The translations under genes were made by a program, and so were the position numbers. Of a DNA stretch of 64,000 nt, positions 61,289 through 64,000 are shown in pieces. The DNA lies in contig JAWPML010000001.1 of NCBI GenBank assembly GCA_033344915.1, forward strand, positions 1,236,369 to 1,300,368. The letters run 5' to 3'. Positions within the stretch are counted from its first letter, which is position 1, and every line of letters begins with the position of its first letter. Source of the DNA: Acidimicrobiales bacterium (GTDB taxonomy: Bacteria; Actinomycetota; Acidimicrobiia; Acidimicrobiales; Aldehydirespiratoraceae). The notes beneath the pieces were generated by a model. That model was not told the origin of the DNA. It searched no databases and was given only the letters and a program-made list of their open reading frames with translations.

Positions 61289-62574
61289 ACCAGATGTCGA
61301 GCTTCTTCACCGACGACACCAGCGCCGAGGACATGGACCTCGGTGGTGAGGGCGAATCGTTGGTCCCTGACTCCGCTGCTCCGGCAGACGGCTTCTCGGG
61401 CTCGACTTCCGCTCCTTCCGTCAACCTGGTCGTCATCGACCCGGACGACGTCGCCCGCAACCGGCTGGTCGAACAGCTGGGGAACGACGTCAGCAGCTTC
61501 CCCGTCGTCGAGGATCTCGTTCCGTACCTGAACGGTGAGCCCATCGTGATCGTGCTCGGTCCGAGCTGTGCCGTCGACGGCACGCTCAACTCGGTCGAGC
61601 GCGTCATCCAGGCCCATCGTGAGCTCGGTGCGATCCTCGTCGCCGAGGAGCTGACCACCAACCTCCTCCAGCAGGCCCTGCGCTCCGGCGTCAAGGACGT
61701 GTTGGCATCGCCCGCCGACGTCACCCAGTTGCACGAGGCCATCGGCCGAGTCAGCTCCTCGATGTCGTCGTCGCCCTCGGCCCCCACCGCCGGTGAGGAA
61801 CTCTTCGAGGACGACGGAGAACAGGGTCAGGTCATCACGGTCTTCTCGACCAAGGGTGGCGCCGGCAAGTCGATGATCGCGACGAACCTCGGCGTGACGC
61901 TCGCCCAGCGCAGCGACAAGCCGGTCTGCCTGGTCGACGCGGACCTCCAGTTCGGTGACATCGCCGTCATGCTGAAGCTCTCGCCCCAGCACACCATCGT
62001 GGACGCGGTCAGTTCGCTCGATCGCCTCGATGCGAGCCTGCTGCAGAACCTGCTCGTGACCCACGAGTCGTCCGGCCTGCTCATCCTCCCGGCCCCGCTC
62101 GAGCCCGCCTTCGCGGACCAGATCGGCGCCACCGAGATGATGCAGATCGTGGAGGTGCTCCGGCGCTTCTGCAGCCACGTCATCGTGGACACGCCGGCCT
62201 ACTTCAACGACGTGGTGCTCGGCATGATCGAGATCAGCGACGAGGTCATGCTCGTCGCCGGCATGGACATCCCGAACATCAAGAACGTGAAGATCGGTCT
62301 GCAGACGCTGCGGCTGCTCAACACGCCGATGGAGAAGCTCCATCTGATCCTGAACCGGGCCAACTCGAAGGTGAAGCTCGACGTCACCGAGGTCGAACGG
62401 ACGCTCCAGGTGAGTGCCGACATCCTCATCCCGAGCGACATCGTCGTGCCCCAGTCGGTCAACCGTGGTGTGCCCGTCGTCCAGAGCTCGCCCCGTTCCG
62501 GCGTGGCGAAGTCCCTCGAGGAGCTCGCCAGCATGTTCCTTCCCGCCAACGCGGGCAAGGGACGCAAGAAGTAG
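61285..62574 (+). CDS. cpaE: Tad pilus localisation ATPase, CpaE/TadZ-like
   Basis: 429 aa. Residues about 45-160 form a receiver-like domain without the full phosphorylation set (VNLVVIDPDDVARNRLVEQL, ending GVKDVLASPADVTQL). A MinD/ParA ATPase follows with deviant Walker A STKGGAGKSMIATNLGVTLA, LVDADLQFGDIAVML and VIVDTPAYFNDVVLGM. CpaE places the pilus machine at its site in the cell. The GTG start overlaps the cpaB stop by 4 nt (GTGA); an ATG at 61294 is the alternative. Confidence 0.88.
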   Translation: MNQMSSFFTDDTSAEDMDLGGEGESLVPDSAAPADGFSGSTSAPSVNLVVIDPDDVARNRLVEQLGNDVSSFPVVEDLVPYLNGEPIVIVLGPSCAVDGTLNSVERVIQAHRELGAILVAEELTTNLLQQALRSGVKDVLASPADVTQLHEAIGRVSSSMSSSPSAPTAGEELFEDDGEQGQVITVFSTKGGAGKSMIATNLGVTLAQRSDKPVCLVDADLQFGDIAVMLKLSPQHTIVDAVSSLDRLDASLLQNLLVTHESSGLLILPAPLEPAFADQIGATEMMQIVEVLRRFCSHVIVDTPAYFNDVVLGMIEISDEVMLVAGMDIPNIKNVKIGLQTLRLLNTPMEKLHLILNRANSKVKLDVTEVERTLQVSADILIPSDIVVPQSVNRGVPVVQSSPRSGVAKSLEELASMFLPANAGKGRKK

Positions 62575-62647
62575 CCCGCCCGCCCTTTCCGAAGTCCAGA
62601 GCCAACCACCGAATGCCGGGACCTGATCCCGGGAGGAATCGACGAAC

Positions 62648-64000
62648 ATGAGTCTCTACAAGCGTCTCCATGAGGTCCAGCAGGGGGCCGAAGAAGACAA
62701 CGCCGCTTCCGGCGGTTCGGGTGGCGGCATCGCCGCTGCGGCCAAGGCCGCGCAGGCCGGCGGCACCGCCGCTCGGCGAGACCCCGTGCTCGACGAACTC
62801 CGGCAGCGGATCCACCACAGCCTCATCGAAGAGCTGGGCCCGATCCTCTACGACAGTCGGCTCTCGGAAGAGGACCTCCGCAAGAAGGTCCACGAGCAGC
62901 TCCACCATGCCCTCGCCCTTGAGCGGGCGCCCCTGTCGGCGTCCGACAAGGCGCAGCTGATCCAGGACGTCTCGGACGACATCCTCGGCTACGGCCCGAT
63001 CGACCCGCTCCTGCGGGACGACGACGTGTCGGAAATCATGGTGAACGGCCCCGACTCGGTCTACGTCGAGCGCAGCGGCAAGCTGTCGAAGGATCCGGTG
63101 ACCTTCGTCGACGAGGCGCATCTGCGTCGCATCATCGACAAGATCGTGGGTCAGGTCGGCCGTCGCATCGACGAGTCCACCCCGATGTGTGACGCCCGTC
63201 TGCCCGACGGTTCCCGTGTGAACGCGATCATCTCGCCGCTCACCATCGGCGGACCGTTCCTCACCATCCGTAAGTTCAAGGCCGATCCGCTTCAGGTCGA
63301 CGACCTGATCCGCTTCGGCACGATGGACGCCAACGCCGCCCGCTTCCTGCAGGCCTGCGTGGTCGGTCGACTGAACATGATCGTCTCCGGTGGTACCGGT
63401 ACCGGTAAGACGACGACCCTCAACGTCATGTCGTCGTTCATTCCGGAGGGCGAGCGCATCGTCACGGTGGAGGACGCCAAGGAGCTCCAGCTCCACCAGG
63501 ATCACGTGCTCTGCCTCGAGACCCGCCCGCCGAACATCGAAGGCCGGGGCGCCGTCTCCATCCGCGATCTCGTGAAGAACTCCCTGCGTATGCGGCCCGA
63601 CCGCATCGTCGTCGGTGAGTGTCGTGCCGGTGAGGCGTTGGACATGCTCCAGGCCATGAACACGGGCCACGACGGCTCGCTGACCACGGTCCACGCCAAC
63701 ACCCCGCGAGACACGCTCAGCCGTCTCGAGACCCTGACCCTCATGGCCGGCTTCGACCTGCCGGTGCGGGCGATCCGTGAACAGATGGCCTCGGCCATCG
63801 ACGTGATCGTGCAGATCGCCCGTCTGCGTGACGGCTCGCGTCGCATCACCCACATCACCGAGGTCCAGGGCATGGAGGGTGACGTGATCACGCTCCAGGA
63901 CATCTTCCTGTTCGACTTCAGCGCCGGTGTCGACGACAACGGCCGCTACCGCGGTGTGCTCAAGCCCACCGGTATCCGCCCCAAGTTCGCGGAGAAGCTC
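62648..64000 (+). CDS. cpaF: Tad pilus assembly ATPase CpaF/TadA (partial, runs off the window)
   Basis: 451 codons are visible and the frame is still open at base 64000; few residues should be missing. The N-terminal helical part (about 45-110) leads to GYGPIDPLLRDDDVSEIMVN. The nucleotide site is Walker A SGGTGTGKTTTLNVMSS near residue 246, then VTVEDAKELQL, VGECRAGEALDMLQAMNTGH and the His box LTTVHANTPRDTLSRLETL. It powers pilus assembly as a hexameric ATPase. The ATG has GGGAGGA about 12 nt upstream; a Gly/Ala linker (residues about 20-40) is unusual. Confidence 0.93.
   Translation, partial: MSLYKRLHEVQQGAEEDNAASGGSGGGIAAAAKAAQAGGTAARRDPVLDELRQRIHHSLIEELGPILYDSRLSEEDLRKKVHEQLHHALALERAPLSASDKAQLIQDVSDDILGYGPIDPLLRDDDVSEIMVNGPDSVYVERSGKLSKDPVTFVDEAHLRRIIDKIVGQVGRRIDESTPMCDARLPDGSRVNAIISPLTIGGPFLTIRKFKADPLQVDDLIRFGTMDANAARFLQACVVGRLNMIVSGGTGTGKTTTLNVMSSFIPEGERIVTVEDAKELQLHQDHVLCLETRPPNIEGRGAVSIRDLVKNSLRMRPDRIVVGECRAGEALDMLQAMNTGHDGSLTTVHANTPRDTLSRLETLTLMAGFDLPVRAIREQMASAIDVIVQIARLRDGSRRITHITEVQGMEGDVITLQDIFLFDFSAGVDDNGRYRGVLKPTGIRPKFAEKL

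Overview
This is a GC-rich chromosomal window from an actinobacterium, most likely of the class Acidimicrobiia (inference). The supporting evidence is the mycothiol-type redox genes (mycothione reductase, SigR/RsrA-like pair), many flavin/F420-type LLM oxidoreductases, an ANTAR response regulator next to polA, and two gene orders that match Mycobacterium: gcvH-garA-ftsR-(nuclease)-MerR, and pdtaR-polA-...-rpsA. There is no phage, transposase or CRISPR array. Most of the window is core metabolism with short accessory stretches.

Layout: 86-7599 holds a nucleotidyltransferase fused to a phosphomutase-like domain, then gcvH, a GarA-like FHA protein, two MerR regulators, hpt, a bifunctional nuclease, a small nuclease-fold protein and gcvT. 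7606-10634 holds an ECF sigma factor with a membrane-anchored SH3 partner and an M15 peptidase. 10865-17714 holds an LLM enzyme, aroC, glpD, an acyl-CoA synthetase and mycothione reductase. 17777-30763 is a carbohydrate, CoA-ester and small-molecule catabolic block: GH20, MaoC, CoA lyase, acyl-CoA dehydrogenase, a giant 2-oxoacid:ferredoxin oxidoreductase, a coupled SnoaL/VOC/sulfotransferase/unknown operon, an LLM enzyme and an enoyl-CoA hydratase. 30810-33915 is gcvP under a tandem glycine riboswitch. 33952-40884 holds a CPBP protease, an unknown calycin-like protein, a DUF35/thiolase/crotonase/macro-domain run, a GGDEF protein and an unknown. 40951-43429 holds SigR/RsrA, a minimal zinc-finger protein, a truncated haemoglobin, HU and a FabZ-like dehydratase. 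43546-47854 is the type II fatty-acid synthesis operon fabD-fabH-fabG-acpP-fabF. 47978-51340 holds a 48-residue-class membrane peptide (49 aa), tRNA-Leu and an accessory stretch (PIN-like protein, META lipoprotein, RraB-like protein, SRPBCC protein). 51342-60067 holds a DUF3105 lipoprotein, a coiled-coil protein, pdtaR, polA, a frameshifted AbiEi/DUF559 gene between palindromic repeats, a methyltransferase, an LLM enzyme and rpsA. 60156-64000 begins a Tad/Flp pilus operon (cpaB, cpaE, cpaF) with a strongly folded untranslated leader.

Regulation is unusually readable. About twenty start codons lie 6-8 nt downstream of a TAnnnT -10 hexamer, which implies leaderless mRNAs. Four divergent gene pairs share a 10-bp symmetric -10 element whose two hexamers overlap at the central TA. 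Other readable controls are the tandem glycine riboswitch with a start-site hairpin, the candidate structured leader before the Tad genes, a canonical sigma-70 promoter overlapping DnaA-box-like sites, and two families of palindromic repeats in intergenic DNA.

Limits: all assignments come from reading motifs by eye. No database search, folding program or codon statistics were run.
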